Shown: positions 23,905 to 33,119, numbered from the stretch's first letter. The stretch is 64,000 bases of DNA from Spirochaetales bacterium (GCA_016929065.1 JAFGJO010000008.1:1-64000), one strand, 5' to 3'. The notes: generated by a model not told the origin, from the sequence alone. Translations and numbers: made by a program.

Positions 23905-25449
23905 ATGACACAGGACATTATTCACCTTCTGCTTGCCCTTCTTCCGCTTGCATGGCTGTTCGTGGGGATTGCAAAAATAAAAATGCCGCTCTATCTCGTG
24001 GGGATAACGTCACTCCTGCTCGCAGCGGTCATCTCGCATCTGGGGTTCTCATTTTCACCGCTGCTTTTGGCACAGGCATCCATAGAGGGATTTCTTATTG
24101 CCCTGTTCCCGATCATTCATGTCATCCTTGGGGCATTGTTTGTTTATTCGGTGAGCGTTGAATCCGGGGGCATAGAAGATGTCAAGGCGCTGCTCATGAA
24201 GGTATCGCCGGACCGAAGGATTCAGGGGCTTTTGATCGCATTCGCGTTTGGGGGATTTCTGGAGTCGGTGACCGGGTTTGGAACCTCTGTTGCCATTCCG
24301 GCCGGGATATTGATCAGCATGGGGTTCAAGCCGCTGCGCGCGGCAGTGCTGTGTCTGGTTGCGAATACGGTTCCGGTTGCGTTCGGGCTTTTGGGTGTGC
24401 CGGTGATTACTCTTGCCAGGATCACGGCCCTGCCGGTCGATATTCTCTCGGTTTTTACCGCACTGCAGCTCTCTCCGATTATCATCCTTTTGCCGCTTGT
24501 TCTGGTGGTCATCATCACCCGGCAGTTGAAGGGCCTTGGCGGTGTCGCAGTCTTTGCGCTGGGAAGCGGGATCATGTTTGCCGCGGGACAAACGCTCACC
24601 GCCTGGTTTATCGGGCCAGAACTGCCTGCAGTTGTGGGTGCGATTGCCGCGGGCGGATTTCTTGTTGGAGCCGCCAGAATGTTTCCGGTGAAACATCCCT
24701 GGACATTTGAGGAGAAAGAAAACACATCTCCCAAGCAGGATATTGTTATTCCTCCCGCACGTGCGTTGGCAGCCGTGTCGCCCTATATCATCATCCTTGG
24801 GCTCACGCTTGTATTGCGGATTCCCGTGATTGCCGCGATTTTTAAAAACAATATATTTTCACCGGGCATCACGGTCTACAGCGGTGAGGGTGCGAAATCA
24901 GTAGAGATTGCCTGGGCAACGGGTGCCGGAACAATATTACTGCTTTCCGGCGTAATATCGGGTATTATACAGAAACTTTCGATCCGGCGGATCGGAAGAG
25001 CAATGTGGCATACCATGAAAAAAATCGGGCTTACCGCCGTGACGGTGCTCTCGATTGTCGCGCTTGCGCGGGTCATGACCTACAGCAATATGGTTGGCTC
25101 AATCGCCGCTGCAGCCGGGACGTTCGGCATGTTTTTTCCATTAGTATCTCCCTTTATCGGCATGCTCGGCACTTTTTTGACCGGCAGCGATACATCGTCG
25201 AATATTTTATTCGGCAGCCTGCAGAAGCAGAGCGCCATTGCAGCAGGGGTTTCGCCGGAGTGGCTGGCCGCAGCCAATACCAGCGGCGCGACCGCCGGGA
25301 AAATGATTTCGCCGCAGAGTCTGTCGATCGCCGCGGCCTCAACCGGCCTCGCCGGCAGGGAGAAGGAATTGTTCAAAGGGACAGTGCTGTTCTGTATCGC
25401 CTATGTCGCGGTCATGGCGGTGATTGTTTTTGTGTATACGCTGTTTTAG
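23905..25449 (+). CDS. lctP: L-lactate permease family transporter
   Basis: The 514-residue protein has about 12-13 membrane helices. It has LctP/LldP signatures: FAFGGFLESVTGFGTSVAIPAGIL, FLTGSDTSSNILFGSLQ and NTSGATAGKMISPQSLSIA. It would import lactate or glycolate with protons. The start has no convincing ribosome binding site, but the upstream gene is close. No lactate dehydrogenase is present nearby, so substrate choice is by family only. Confidence 0.88.
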   Translation: MTQDIIHLLLALLPLAWLFVGIAKIKMPLYLVGITSLLLAAVISHLGFSFSPLLLAQASIEGFLIALFPIIHVILGALFVYSVSVESGGIEDVKALLMKVSPDRRIQGLLIAFAFGGFLESVTGFGTSVAIPAGILISMGFKPLRAAVLCLVANTVPVAFGLLGVPVITLARITALPVDILSVFTALQLSPIIILLPLVLVVIITRQLKGLGGVAVFALGSGIMFAAGQTLTAWFIGPELPAVVGAIAAGGFLVGAARMFPVKHPWTFEEKENTSPKQDIVIPPARALAAVSPYIIILGLTLVLRIPVIAAIFKNNIFSPGITVYSGEGAKSVEIAWATGAGTILLLSGVISGIIQKLSIRRIGRAMWHTMKKIGLTAVTVLSIVALARVMTYSNMVGSIAAAAGTFGMFFPLVSPFIGMLGTFLTGSDTSSNILFGSLQKQSAIAAGVSPEWLAAANTSGATAGKMISPQSLSIAAASTGLAGREKELFKGTVLFCIAYVAVMAVIVFVYTLF

Positions 25450-25490
25450 AATTTTATTTCCCGAAAATAATTATGCCCGATGCATAAACA

Positions 25491-25520
25491 GGTAACACTT
25501 TTCTATTGTTTTTGTGTTCA
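25491..25520. promoter_or_regulatory. NikR-operator-like half-site upstream of the Ton operon
   Basis: GGTAACAC (25491-25498) is identical to the first eight bases of the palindrome at the nikR/importer promoter. It follows CATAAACA just as the other follows CATACAGT. The opposite arm here, GTGTTCA at 25514-25520, is partial and two bases further away. Upstream, TTATGC-N5-GCATAA (25471-25487) is another small inverted repeat. I infer a NikR-regulated promoter for the Ton operon. Confidence 0.45.
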
Positions 25521-25523
25521 AGA

Positions 25524-25546
25524 GTTGGTTTGCAATTAAAACCAAC
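25524..25546. promoter_or_regulatory. 8-7-8 inverted repeat in the Ton operon leader
   Basis: GTTGGTTT (25524-25531), seven bases and AAACCAAC (25539-25546) are exact inverted copies, 24 bases before the exbB start. It could be an operator or an mRNA hairpin. It is not followed by a U-run, so it is not a terminator for the permease gene. Confidence 0.45.
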
Positions 25547-25569
25547 CAATATTTTACAAGGACACAAAA

Positions 25570-26301
25570 ATGAATAAATTATTCTTTTGCCTTATTGTAT
25601 TGATGACTGTATCCTCATTTGCTTTCGCTGCGGAAGTGAAAGCTGCTGTGTCGGATTCCATTAATCCCCTGCTTGCCTGGTTTAACCTTGGCGGTATTTT
25701 CATGTACGGTATTTTACTGCTTTCTATTATTGCATTGGCGGTAATCACAGAGAGAGTGATTGTATACCGCGGCGAGAAAATCCATCGGTTAAAACAATAC
25801 GGGAATCAGGCGCTATCGCTGTTGAAAGAATCCAAAAAAATAGAAGAGGCTCATCAGTATTTAATCGGGAAAAAAAGTACTCAAACAACCATATTGGCCA
25901 ATGGGTTGAATATGAGTCAGTTCGGCATCGACCGGGTTGAAAAAACCATCGAGGCACAGGCAAAAATACTTGTCGCAAAACTGGAAAACAAACTGAATAT
26001 TCTGCAGGCCATCGGGACAACAGCGCCGCTCCTTGGATTTTTGGGAACCGTTGCCGGAATGATCAATGCGTTTCAGGCAATTGCGGTTGCCAAAGAAGTG
26101 AACGCGCAAACCGTGGCATCGGGGATATTTGAGGCGCTGGTGACTACAGAGTTCGGGCTGATCATCGCCATTCCGGTATTTTTTATCTGCAACTATTTTT
26201 ACCATCGGGTTGATACCTTTGCTTCGGAAATGGAACGGATATCAGAGGAAATGATTAATTTCAAACTGATTAATGGGATTACCTTTCAAAAGGCGGAGTA
26301 G
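25570..26301 (+). CDS. exbB: ExbB/TolQ/MotA family proton channel protein
   Basis: The 243-residue protein begins with a signal-like hydrophobic segment (MNKLFFCLIVLMTVSSFAFA), then a first helix (GIFMYGILLLSIIALAVITE). A cytoplasmic domain and two further helices follow, with the family motif APLLGFLGTVAGMINAFQAI and later ALVTTEFGLIIAIPVF. ExbB pentamers with ExbD use the proton gradient to energise TonB. It opens a five-gene operon with two exbD genes, a receptor and tonB, all touching or overlapping. AAGGAC precedes the start. Confidence 0.9.
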   Translation: MNKLFFCLIVLMTVSSFAFAAEVKAAVSDSINPLLAWFNLGGIFMYGILLLSIIALAVITERVIVYRGEKIHRLKQYGNQALSLLKESKKIEEAHQYLIGKKSTQTTILANGLNMSQFGIDRVEKTIEAQAKILVAKLENKLNILQAIGTTAPLLGFLGTVAGMINAFQAIAVAKEVNAQTVASGIFEALVTTEFGLIIAIPVFFICNYFYHRVDTFASEMERISEEMINFKLINGITFQKAE

Positions 26302-26304
26302 GTA

Positions 26305-26712
26305 ATGAATATTTTGAGGAAGCGAAAAGCAGATCACGAAATACCGTCTTCGTCACTCTCTGATATCGCGTTTCTGCTTATCATCTTTTTTATGGTAACG
26401 AGTGTATTTATTCTAAGAGAAGGACTGGTGACTATTCTTCCAAAAACAACGTCGGAACCGGTTACCGTTGAAAGCAAGGACCTGCTGAAAATCGGTATTG
26501 AACCGAACGGTTTGGTTGTTGTTGATGGCAGGGAATATGAAATCGAGACCCTGCATGATGTGTTACTGCCGATGAAAGATGATGGAAACAAGGTAGCGAA
26601 GATACGGATACACCCGCAGACAGCATACAAAGATGTGGTTTTTGTTGTCGGTGAGCTTCAGTCAGCCGGCCTGACCCGGCTTTCGATTAAAAAGAAGGAA
26701 TTGCATGATTAG
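26305..26712 (+). CDS. exbD: ExbD/TolR family protein, first copy
   Basis: The 135-residue protein has a short cytoplasmic N terminus, one membrane helix (SSSLSDIAFLLIIFFMVTSVF) and a periplasmic domain. The Asp of LSDIAFLLIIFF is the conserved proton-carrying aspartate of ExbD. It starts 3 bases after exbB. Two distinct ExbD proteins in one operon are common in Bacteroidetes-like Ton systems; they may form a heterodimer in the ExbB pore. Confidence 0.9.
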   Translation: MNILRKRKADHEIPSSSLSDIAFLLIIFFMVTSVFILREGLVTILPKTTSEPVTVESKDLLKIGIEPNGLVVVDGREYEIETLHDVLLPMKDDGNKVAKIRIHPQTAYKDVVFVVGELQSAGLTRLSIKKKELHD

Positions 26713-27112
26713 TGTTAAACGAAAACGAAGAAAAACAACCATGGTGATGTCATCACTTGCGGATGTGGCATTTTTGCTTCTTGTTTTTTTGATCGTGACG
26801 AGCACGATCAATATGAACAACGATATGGATATCACCGTCCCGGTTTCGGATTTCACCCGGGTTGTTCACAATGAACGGGCATTTGATATTTTTATTGATG
26901 AAACAGGAAATATATTCACAGACAAAAAAAAGAACTCGATGGAAGAACTCAGAATACTTACACTGCAGGAACAGGCTGGTTATCCGCAGACCATTTTTTT
27001 TATTCACGGGGAGGCAACCGCAGAATATGAGAAAATTGACGGTGTCCTTGAACTGTTAAAACAAAACAATATCCGCAATGTTGTACTGACTGCAAAAAAG
27101 GAAACCTTATGA
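26705..27112 (+). CDS. exbD: ExbD/TolR family protein, second copy
   Basis: Another 135-residue ExbD-type protein overlaps the first by 8 bases. The membrane helix with the key aspartate is MSSLADVAFLLLVFLIVTST. The periplasmic half ends in the usual ILELLKQNNIRNVVLTAKK-like repeat (residues near 110-132). Its N terminus is basic (SVKRKRRKTT). It overlaps the receptor gene by 4 bases, so expression is tightly coupled. Confidence 0.9.
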   Translation: MISVKRKRRKTTMVMSSLADVAFLLLVFLIVTSTINMNNDMDITVPVSDFTRVVHNERAFDIFIDETGNIFTDKKKNSMEELRILTLQEQAGYPQTIFFIHGEATAEYEKIDGVLELLKQNNIRNVVLTAKKETL

Positions 27113-29481
27113 AACCTGGTATGTTAATTGTGATGCCAATGCTTTTTATTATCCAGGGGATATTCGGGCTGGAAATTCATGTGGCGGATTTTCAGGGGAA
27201 AACCCTGGCTGATGTCACGGTGGTGATCCCGCAATTGCTCATTGAAGATTACACAGATGAGGACGGAAAGGTCATTATGGAAAATATCCCCTTGGGGACC
27301 TATACCCTCGTTGCAGTGCTGCCCGGTTATGAAAAATGGGAGAGTACCATCACCGTTACGGAAGGCGTTGACGTAATTAACATTACGCTGACTCCCGCGG
27401 TTATTGCAGTCGAAGGGGTGACAATCTCTGAAAAAAGAAACAAGGGAACAGTCAGCGACCAGACAACCGTGGAAAACGAAGATTTTCACCGGACTTCGGA
27501 AGGAATGCTGAACGACGCAACGAATACTCTTAAAACGCTTCCCGGGATTGCCTCGAGCGGAAACAGTTTCGACAGCTCCATGTATATTCAGGGCGGCGCC
27601 CGTGACGAGTGGGTTGCCCGAATGGATGGGATCTATATTTTTATGCCGGAAAGATGGGGAGGGAATTTGTCCATGTTTAATCCGAAGTGGATCGATTCCA
27701 TTGACATGTATACGGCGGGATATCCGGCTCAATTCGGACAGGGTCTTTCCGGTATCCTTGATGTAAAGATAAAAGACGGAAAGACTGGGCGGTTTGGAGG
27801 ATTTTTTGACATATCGGCAATTGGAAGTGAATTGCTGCTGAATGGTCCGATTACGGAAAATTTTTCTCTCTTTTTTGATATGCGCAGAACGTATTATGAC
27901 TGGATCATGAATTTGATAGAAAACGCGGACGGCGGGACGATTCAGTATCCGTATTTGTGGGACGGTGTATTGAAGCTTACATTCAGCGTTTCAGACAATG
28001 ACACGCTGTCCCTGCTGGGATATGGATCATGGGAGGGAATGAATTGGGACATGATCGGCATTGAAGGGGAGAATGCGCCTGATACGGGGCATTTTGTGTA
28101 TAATTCATTTAACTTTGTCGGCATGCTGAAATATGAACATGTTTTCGACAGCGATGATTATTTCGAAATATTGTTCGGGGCTGTCCCGGGCGTTCTGGAA
28201 AGTGATTTCAGCGGTAATGCTTTGATCACTTCACACAATACCATGAACACAGCTCCTGTTCAGCTGGGCGCTGATTTTTATCTCAACTCGCTTGAGAATC
28301 ATTCCCTGACCATCGGATGTCATGGACTGATGAATATTTTAACCGGGAGCGCGGATGCGACGGTCAGCTATATGCAGGCGGATGGAACATGGGTGGAAGA
28401 TGAACCGCAGGCTGTTATTCTCAATAACAATATCCTGTATTTTGTTTCGGCCAATATAATGGATGACTGGGAATTGTTCCCGAATTTGATCATTCAGCTG
28501 GGTGTATGGACCGATTATTTTACCGGTACTAACGAAATAAAAATAATGCCGCGCGGTGGAATCAAGTATGAAGTTATCGATGACCTGGCAGTTTTTGTCC
28601 GGGCAGGCCTTTATAATTTGCATCCCTTCTCTCCTTTTTTATTGGACACTGATGCTGGTAATCCGGCATTACTCGGCAAAGAAGCGGTACATATTACCAG
28701 TGGTGTCGATTTTTCAAACGATTCCTATGCTCTGTTAATAGAAGGATTTTACAAGACCTATAACAATCTTGTGATGGATGATGTCGTGTTGAATTATAAC
28801 AATAACGGAGTCCGGGAGGTGTGGGGATTCGATGTGTATTTGCAAAAAAAAGCCGTGGATGATGATTGGATTAATGGGTGGGTATCCTATACCTGGGTAT
28901 ATGCCCGGGAAAAAGTAACAGAGAGGTCTCCGGAAACCCCGACAGAAGGGTATGCGTCTCCCCTGAATGAATGGTACACCCCGGATTACGCCCGGGAGCA
29001 TACACTTTCCTCGGTAATCGAACTCACGTATCACGCAAATGAATATACGCCGGTACTCAACTGGTTGAATGACTGGAAAATATCATTCGATTTCCGTTTT
29101 ATGACAGGAAAAACATACACACCGACCGTAGATGCGCTTAAGGTCGATACGCCCGCGGACGGTGCGCAGTATTTGTATATCCGCGGGGATTATTTAAGCA
29201 ATACCACCCCGCCGATCATCAAGCTCGATATCAAAGTGAGTATTCCCTACTCATTGTTTTCATTGATCAATGTTTTCGGCGGTGATGTAAAAACATCATC
29301 ATATATATCTTTTATCAATGTTCTGAATTGCAGGAATATAATAAATTATGGATATGGTGTTGATGCGACCGCGGCAGCATCAATTCCCGGTGGAAACTAT
29401 GTTGGCTCCAGTGCGATTGTCCGAAATGATTTTATTGATACGCCGTTTATAGTGCTGGGAGGAATGAAAGTTGAGTTTTAG
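27109..29481 (+). CDS. TonB-dependent outer-membrane receptor with N-terminal carboxypeptidase-regulatory-like domain
   Basis: The 790-residue protein has a signal peptide (to about residue 20). A CarboxypepD_reg-like domain follows (about 22-100, with DEDGKVIMENIPLGTYTLV). A plug domain (about 110-225) carries LKTLPGIASSGNSFDSSMYI, an IQGG motif and YPAQFGQGLSGILDVKI. The rest is a predicted 22-strand barrel ending in Phe (GGMKVEF). Such receptors import metal chelates, B12 or oligomers using TonB energy. Being in one operon with its own TonB-ExbBD suggests a dedicated system. The GGTAACAC site upstream hints at a nickel-chelate ligand. Confidence 0.88.
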   Translation: MKPGMLIVMPMLFIIQGIFGLEIHVADFQGKTLADVTVVIPQLLIEDYTDEDGKVIMENIPLGTYTLVAVLPGYEKWESTITVTEGVDVINITLTPAVIAVEGVTISEKRNKGTVSDQTTVENEDFHRTSEGMLNDATNTLKTLPGIASSGNSFDSSMYIQGGARDEWVARMDGIYIFMPERWGGNLSMFNPKWIDSIDMYTAGYPAQFGQGLSGILDVKIKDGKTGRFGGFFDISAIGSELLLNGPITENFSLFFDMRRTYYDWIMNLIENADGGTIQYPYLWDGVLKLTFSVSDNDTLSLLGYGSWEGMNWDMIGIEGENAPDTGHFVYNSFNFVGMLKYEHVFDSDDYFEILFGAVPGVLESDFSGNALITSHNTMNTAPVQLGADFYLNSLENHSLTIGCHGLMNILTGSADATVSYMQADGTWVEDEPQAVILNNNILYFVSANIMDDWELFPNLIIQLGVWTDYFTGTNEIKIMPRGGIKYEVIDDLAVFVRAGLYNLHPFSPFLLDTDAGNPALLGKEAVHITSGVDFSNDSYALLIEGFYKTYNNLVMDDVVLNYNNNGVREVWGFDVYLQKKAVDDDWINGWVSYTWVYAREKVTERSPETPTEGYASPLNEWYTPDYAREHTLSSVIELTYHANEYTPVLNWLNDWKISFDFRFMTGKTYTPTVDALKVDTPADGAQYLYIRGDYLSNTTPPIIKLDIKVSIPYSLFSLINVFGGDVKTSSYISFINVLNCRNIINYGYGVDATAAASIPGGNYVGSSAIVRNDFIDTPFIVLGGMKVEF

Positions 29482-30103
29482 TTTGTCATATAAAAAAAAC
29501 AGGGCAGCATCCGCTTTAATTACATTTGCTGCGGCGCATCTTTTCAAAATATTGATTGGAATATCCGCTATCCTGCAGGCGGGTATAATAATATTGTATC
29601 CGCCTGCTTCAGGCCAGAAGCAGGTTCTGTGTGTATCGACACAGCCGATCAAGTTGATTCACCTGATTGAAATAACGGAACCCATTGAAGATAATGAGGC
29701 TGTTGTCCAAAAGGTCCTGTCGGACGACATCGAAGAAATTATTGCACCCAGGGCAGTAAAAGAAATAATAACTCCCGAGAGCATGGATCATCAGAATATT
29801 GTCATGAGCAGTTATATGTCGGTGTACAGTATTGATGTGCTTCCCCGTCCGGTGGTATTCGGAAAAAAAACATATCCGTCAGCCGCAAGGGAAAAGGCCA
29901 TGGAAGGAAAGGTAATTCTGGAGGTATTTCTTGACGCGCAGGGAAATGTTGTGGACATACTCATTATAAAAAAGGCCGGATACGGATTTGAGAGAGCGGC
30001 AATTGATTATATCAAGACTGCCAAATTTACACCAGCTGAACACAAGGGACAAAAAGTTCCGGTGCGGATGCGCTATCCGGTGACCTTTTCATTGACAGAC
30101 TGA
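29471..30103 (+). CDS. tonB: TonB family energy transducer
   Basis: Translation starts at a TTG at 29471 with GGAGGA seven bases upstream, and overlaps the receptor gene by 11 bases. The 210-residue protein has one N-terminal membrane helix (about 16-44) and a linker that lacks the usual Pro/Lys-rich repeat. Its C-terminal TonB domain has KTYPSAAREKAMEGKVILEV, FLDAQGNVVD and AIDYIKTAKFTPAEHKGQKV. It contacts the receptor TonB box across the periplasm. It closes the operon. Confidence 0.88.
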   Translation: MSFSLSYKKNRAASALITFAAAHLFKILIGISAILQAGIIILYPPASGQKQVLCVSTQPIKLIHLIEITEPIEDNEAVVQKVLSDDIEEIIAPRAVKEIITPESMDHQNIVMSSYMSVYSIDVLPRPVVFGKKTYPSAAREKAMEGKVILEVFLDAQGNVVDILIIKKAGYGFERAAIDYIKTAKFTPAEHKGQKVPVRMRYPVTFSLTD

Positions 30104-30160
30104 TTGCTGATTCACGGTTGCGTACCCTGAACTCCGCGATATGCAAAAATCCTTAATAAA

Positions 30161-30189
30161 TTGAAAATGTGCCGTGACTTCGTTATAAT
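30161..30189 (+). promoter_or_regulatory. Strong promoter giving a predicted leaderless transcript
   Basis: TTGAAA (30161-30166), exactly 17 bases and TATAAT (30184-30189). The ATG of the hybrid kinase is at 30196, six bases after the -10 element, which is where transcription should start. There is no room for a ribosome binding site. Confidence 0.65.
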
Positions 30190-30195
30190 GTTGTT

Positions 30196-32013
30196 ATGTT
30201 TAGTTTCCAGCATATTTCAATTGCCATTTTTTTAATATTAATTTCAAGTATCTTGTTAATTGGCGTTCTGGGTTTTTGGGTCGTCCATGAAATATATCTT
30301 CTCATTGAAACATCAAATAACGGCCTTCAATTAATTGCCGATGTCAGAAAGGTTCAGGCCAATACCTATTCTCTTCTTATAACCGAAAATCTGGATGTGG
30401 GCTATATTCTCTGGGGAGAATGTGTGCAAAAATATCAGCAAAACCTTGATCGATTCAATAATTCTGAAAGACTGCAGGTTTTGCTGCAGGATGAATCGAT
30501 CCTGATTAACTACAAGGCATTTCAAATTCTGTCCCGGCGCGCGCTTGAAAGTATTACCAATATTGAGAAAGAATACCGGGAGATCAGGAAACAATTGCCC
30601 TATGGATTTGGGGGCCTTTTTCTGGAGCAAAATCCGTCTCTGCAAACAAAAATAAATGATTTTGCATTACTGTGCCGGGAAACCGGTAATTATTTTTCAT
30701 CATCATATGAAAACACAATTTCTCCCCTCACGGCATCTCTTTCCATGGAAAGTGAAAAGCTTCAATTTCAACTGCTCGTTATTTACCTGGGAGTTTCTTT
30801 TTTTATCGTTTCCGTTTCCGTACTGTTGTCGATTTTTCTCCAGAAAGAGCAGAGCCGAAGAAAGGCGGAGATACATGAAATGGAGGCGGAGATCAACAAG
30901 CTGGAATCACTCGGGATTTTTGCGGGTGGTATTGCCCATGATTTCAATAACATTCTCACCGGTGTTGTAATAAATCTTGGTCTTGTCAAGACCAGACTGG
31001 ATGATCATTCCGAATTGTCTGAAATGGTCTCTGAAGCGCAAGATGCTGCGCTAAAAGCAGCCAAAGTATCATCACAATTCTTAACCTTTACAAAAGGTGA
31101 TGCATTGGTGCTTGAGGTAAAAAATATATCGGGATTGATTACCTACACAACCGGTTTCGTTTTACGGGGCACGAATATCAAATGTGTCCATGAAATAGCA
31201 GGCGATTTATGGAATGCCGAGATTGATGAGAATAAAATTTGCGAGGTGTTGACAAATATTTTGTTGAACAGCGTACAAGCCATGCCGGATGGCGGGATTA
31301 TTTATGTCAAAGCGGAAAACGAGACAGTGAAAAGAAATAATAAAGCCAGGGTGCGCCCGGGAAAGTTTATTCACCTCTCGGTGAAGGATGCGGGTAAGGG
31401 AATTCCGGACCATTTGAAAAAAAAGGTATTTGATCCTTTTTTCACGACGAAATCGGCCGGAAGCGGACTGGGCCTGGCTGTGTCCTATTCGATCGTTAAA
31501 AAACATTCAGGTTCCATTTATTTTGAGACTCTTGAAGGCAGGGGAACTGTATTTCATATTTATCTGAAAGCAACAGATAAAGAAGTTGTGGAAACCAAAG
31601 AACTCCCTGCTGCTGTTGTAAGGAAGGGAACAGGGCGGGTTCTTATAATGGATGATGTCGAAGCGATCCGAAAATCCGGGGCAAGACTCCTTGAAAGCCT
31701 TGGGTATGCAGCGGAGACAGCAGTAGATGGACAACAGGCAATTGATTTGTATAAACAAGCCATGGAAGATCAAAACCCATTTGCGGTGGTGATTTTGGAT
31801 GTGACGGTTCCCGGCGGGATGGGGGGGAAGGAGGCAATGCAAGAGTTGCTGCACATTGATCCCGGGGTCAAGGCGATTGTCTCGAGCGGTTATTCAGAAG
31901 ATCCTGTCATGGCGTATTTTGGGGAATATGGATTTAAAGGCGTTTTGCGGAAAGCATATACTCTTGAAGACATGAAAGAAGTCCTTGAAAGGGTAATTTA
32001 CCCGGAAAAATAA
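30196..32013 (+). CDS. Hybrid sensor histidine kinase / response regulator
   Basis: The 605-residue protein has a membrane helix (8-30), a helical periplasmic sensor region (about 31-190) and a second helix (193-215). The kinase core includes GIAHDFNNILTGVV with H248 as phosphoacceptor, the N box NILLNSVQAMPDGG, and DAGKGIP plus GSGLGLAVS. A C-terminal receiver domain starts at RVLIMDDVEA, with D535 in VVILDVTVP as acceptor. No output domain follows, so the phosphate probably passes to a separate regulator. It is transcribed from a promoter that makes a leaderless mRNA. It converges on the TRAP solute-binding protein gene 20 bases away. Confidence 0.88.
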   Translation: MFSFQHISIAIFLILISSILLIGVLGFWVVHEIYLLIETSNNGLQLIADVRKVQANTYSLLITENLDVGYILWGECVQKYQQNLDRFNNSERLQVLLQDESILINYKAFQILSRRALESITNIEKEYREIRKQLPYGFGGLFLEQNPSLQTKINDFALLCRETGNYFSSSYENTISPLTASLSMESEKLQFQLLVIYLGVSFFIVSVSVLLSIFLQKEQSRRKAEIHEMEAEINKLESLGIFAGGIAHDFNNILTGVVINLGLVKTRLDDHSELSEMVSEAQDAALKAAKVSSQFLTFTKGDALVLEVKNISGLITYTTGFVLRGTNIKCVHEIAGDLWNAEIDENKICEVLTNILLNSVQAMPDGGIIYVKAENETVKRNNKARVRPGKFIHLSVKDAGKGIPDHLKKKVFDPFFTTKSAGSGLGLAVSYSIVKKHSGSIYFETLEGRGTVFHIYLKATDKEVVETKELPAAVVRKGTGRVLIMDDVEAIRKSGARLLESLGYAAETAVDGQQAIDLYKQAMEDQNPFAVVILDVTVPGGMGGKEAMQELLHIDPGVKAIVSSGYSEDPVMAYFGEYGFKGVLRKAYTLEDMKEVLERVIYPEK

Positions 32014-32033
32014 AAAACGAATTCTTTCCTCGC

Positions 32034-33074
32034 TCAGCGGGAGGCATTAATTATTATTTTCTGAACGGTATCAATATCTTTTCGGGAAAAATAACCTATA
32101 GAAATAAAATACTCCCAAACCGGCATAACAGCTTTTTCAAATATCCTGATTTTATCAGGAGCAATAATGTTTATCTGGAGTTTGTCCTGAAGAAAATCAA
32201 GGTATGTATTTTCTGATTCAATCCAGATTCTGTTGCTATAGTTCATTGTCTCCTGAACGACACTGTCAAATAGTAACTGAAGTTCCTTTGGCAAATCATG
32301 GTACCACTGTGGGTTTACATAAAACGGATCCGGGTGAATTTGCCAGTTGATTATTGACAGATATTTTTGAACTTCGTAAAACTTCATGTCAACGATATTC
32401 GAGAAAGGGTTTTCCTGTCCATCGACAATCCCTTCTTTCAGGGATAAATAGGTGTCGGTATAATTAATTTGCTGCGGATTTGCCTTCAGTGCTTCAAACG
32501 TCTTGATTGTGACCGGCAGTGGAGGTGTTCTCAGATTCATGTTTTTGATATCTTCATAAGAAGTGATTGGTCGCTTGTTGTTGCTGATATTGCGAAACCC
32601 TCCGGCAATCCCGCAGGCCGGAATATAAAAACCGTTTTGCAATGATTCGGTATTTATTGATTTCCCGAAATCACTGTCCAGAACAGCTTTTACCTCATCA
32701 ATATTTCTGAATATAAAAGGAAGTGTGTAAAGAATGTATTTTTTATTTGCCCGGTCAAAGAGTCCGCCGCGGCAGCCCTGAATTATTCCCTTTTTGACCA
32801 TATCAAGCACTTCATCTTCTTTGCCCAGTGTCCCCGAAAAGTGAAGTTCAACAGTTATTCTGCCGTTTGTTTTTTTCTCGAGCAATTCCTTGAAATACAG
32901 CATTGATTGGCTTCGGGGATGTTCACTATTCTGCGTATTCGCGTAAATAAATGTAATTATATTTTTTGATGAATCGTTTGTTTGTTCCTGGTTTTTAGTA
33001 CAGGCCAGGATGACTGGAAAACACAACAAAAGAAAAGCAAACAGGATACGATGACATGTATTAAAATATTTCAT
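32034..33074 (-). CDS. TRAP transporter solute-binding protein, DctP family, orphan
   Basis: The protein is about 346 residues with a lipoprotein signal (FPVILACTK). It has the DctP layout: an ARSQSMLYFKELLEKKTNGRI-type helix near residue 55, FSGTLGKEDEVLDMVKKG, LRTPPLPVTIKTFEALKANP with the conserved carboxylate-binding Arg, and VDGQENPFSNI. DctP proteins bind organic acids for a DctQM permease, but no DctQ or DctM gene lies here. Its partner may be elsewhere, or it may act as a ligand receptor for the adjacent kinase. A GTG at 33080 is an alternative start. Confidence 0.85.
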   Translation of the reverse strand: MKYFNTCHRILFAFLLLCFPVILACTKNQEQTNDSSKNIITFIYANTQNSEHPRSQSMLYFKELLEKKTNGRITVELHFSGTLGKEDEVLDMVKKGIIQGCRGGLFDRANKKYILYTLPFIFRNIDEVKAVLDSDFGKSINTESLQNGFYIPACGIAGGFRNISNNKRPITSYEDIKNMNLRTPPLPVTIKTFEALKANPQQINYTDTYLSLKEGIVDGQENPFSNIVDMKFYEVQKYLSIINWQIHPDPFYVNPQWYHDLPKELQLLFDSVVQETMNYSNRIWIESENTYLDFLQDKLQINIIAPDKIRIFEKAVMPVWEYFISIGYFSRKDIDTVQKIIINASR

Positions 33075-33085
33075 ATACACTTTTA

Positions 33086-33114
33086 ATGATAAAATAAGAC
33101 AGAGAGCCAGTCAA
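33086..33114 (-). promoter_or_regulatory. Predicted promoter of the TRAP binding-protein gene
   Basis: On the minus strand TTGACT (33109-33114), 17 bases and TATCAT (33086-33091). The GTG at 33080 is five bases and the ATG at 33074 eleven bases downstream, so the mRNA has little or no leader and no ribosome binding site. Confidence 0.6.
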
Positions 33115-33119
33115 GCGAA

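Noticed and set aside
24055-24734. Long open frames antisense to the lactate permease
   Set aside because: They have low-complexity, Arg/Pro-rich composition, no start signals, and mirror a clearly coding plus-strand frame.
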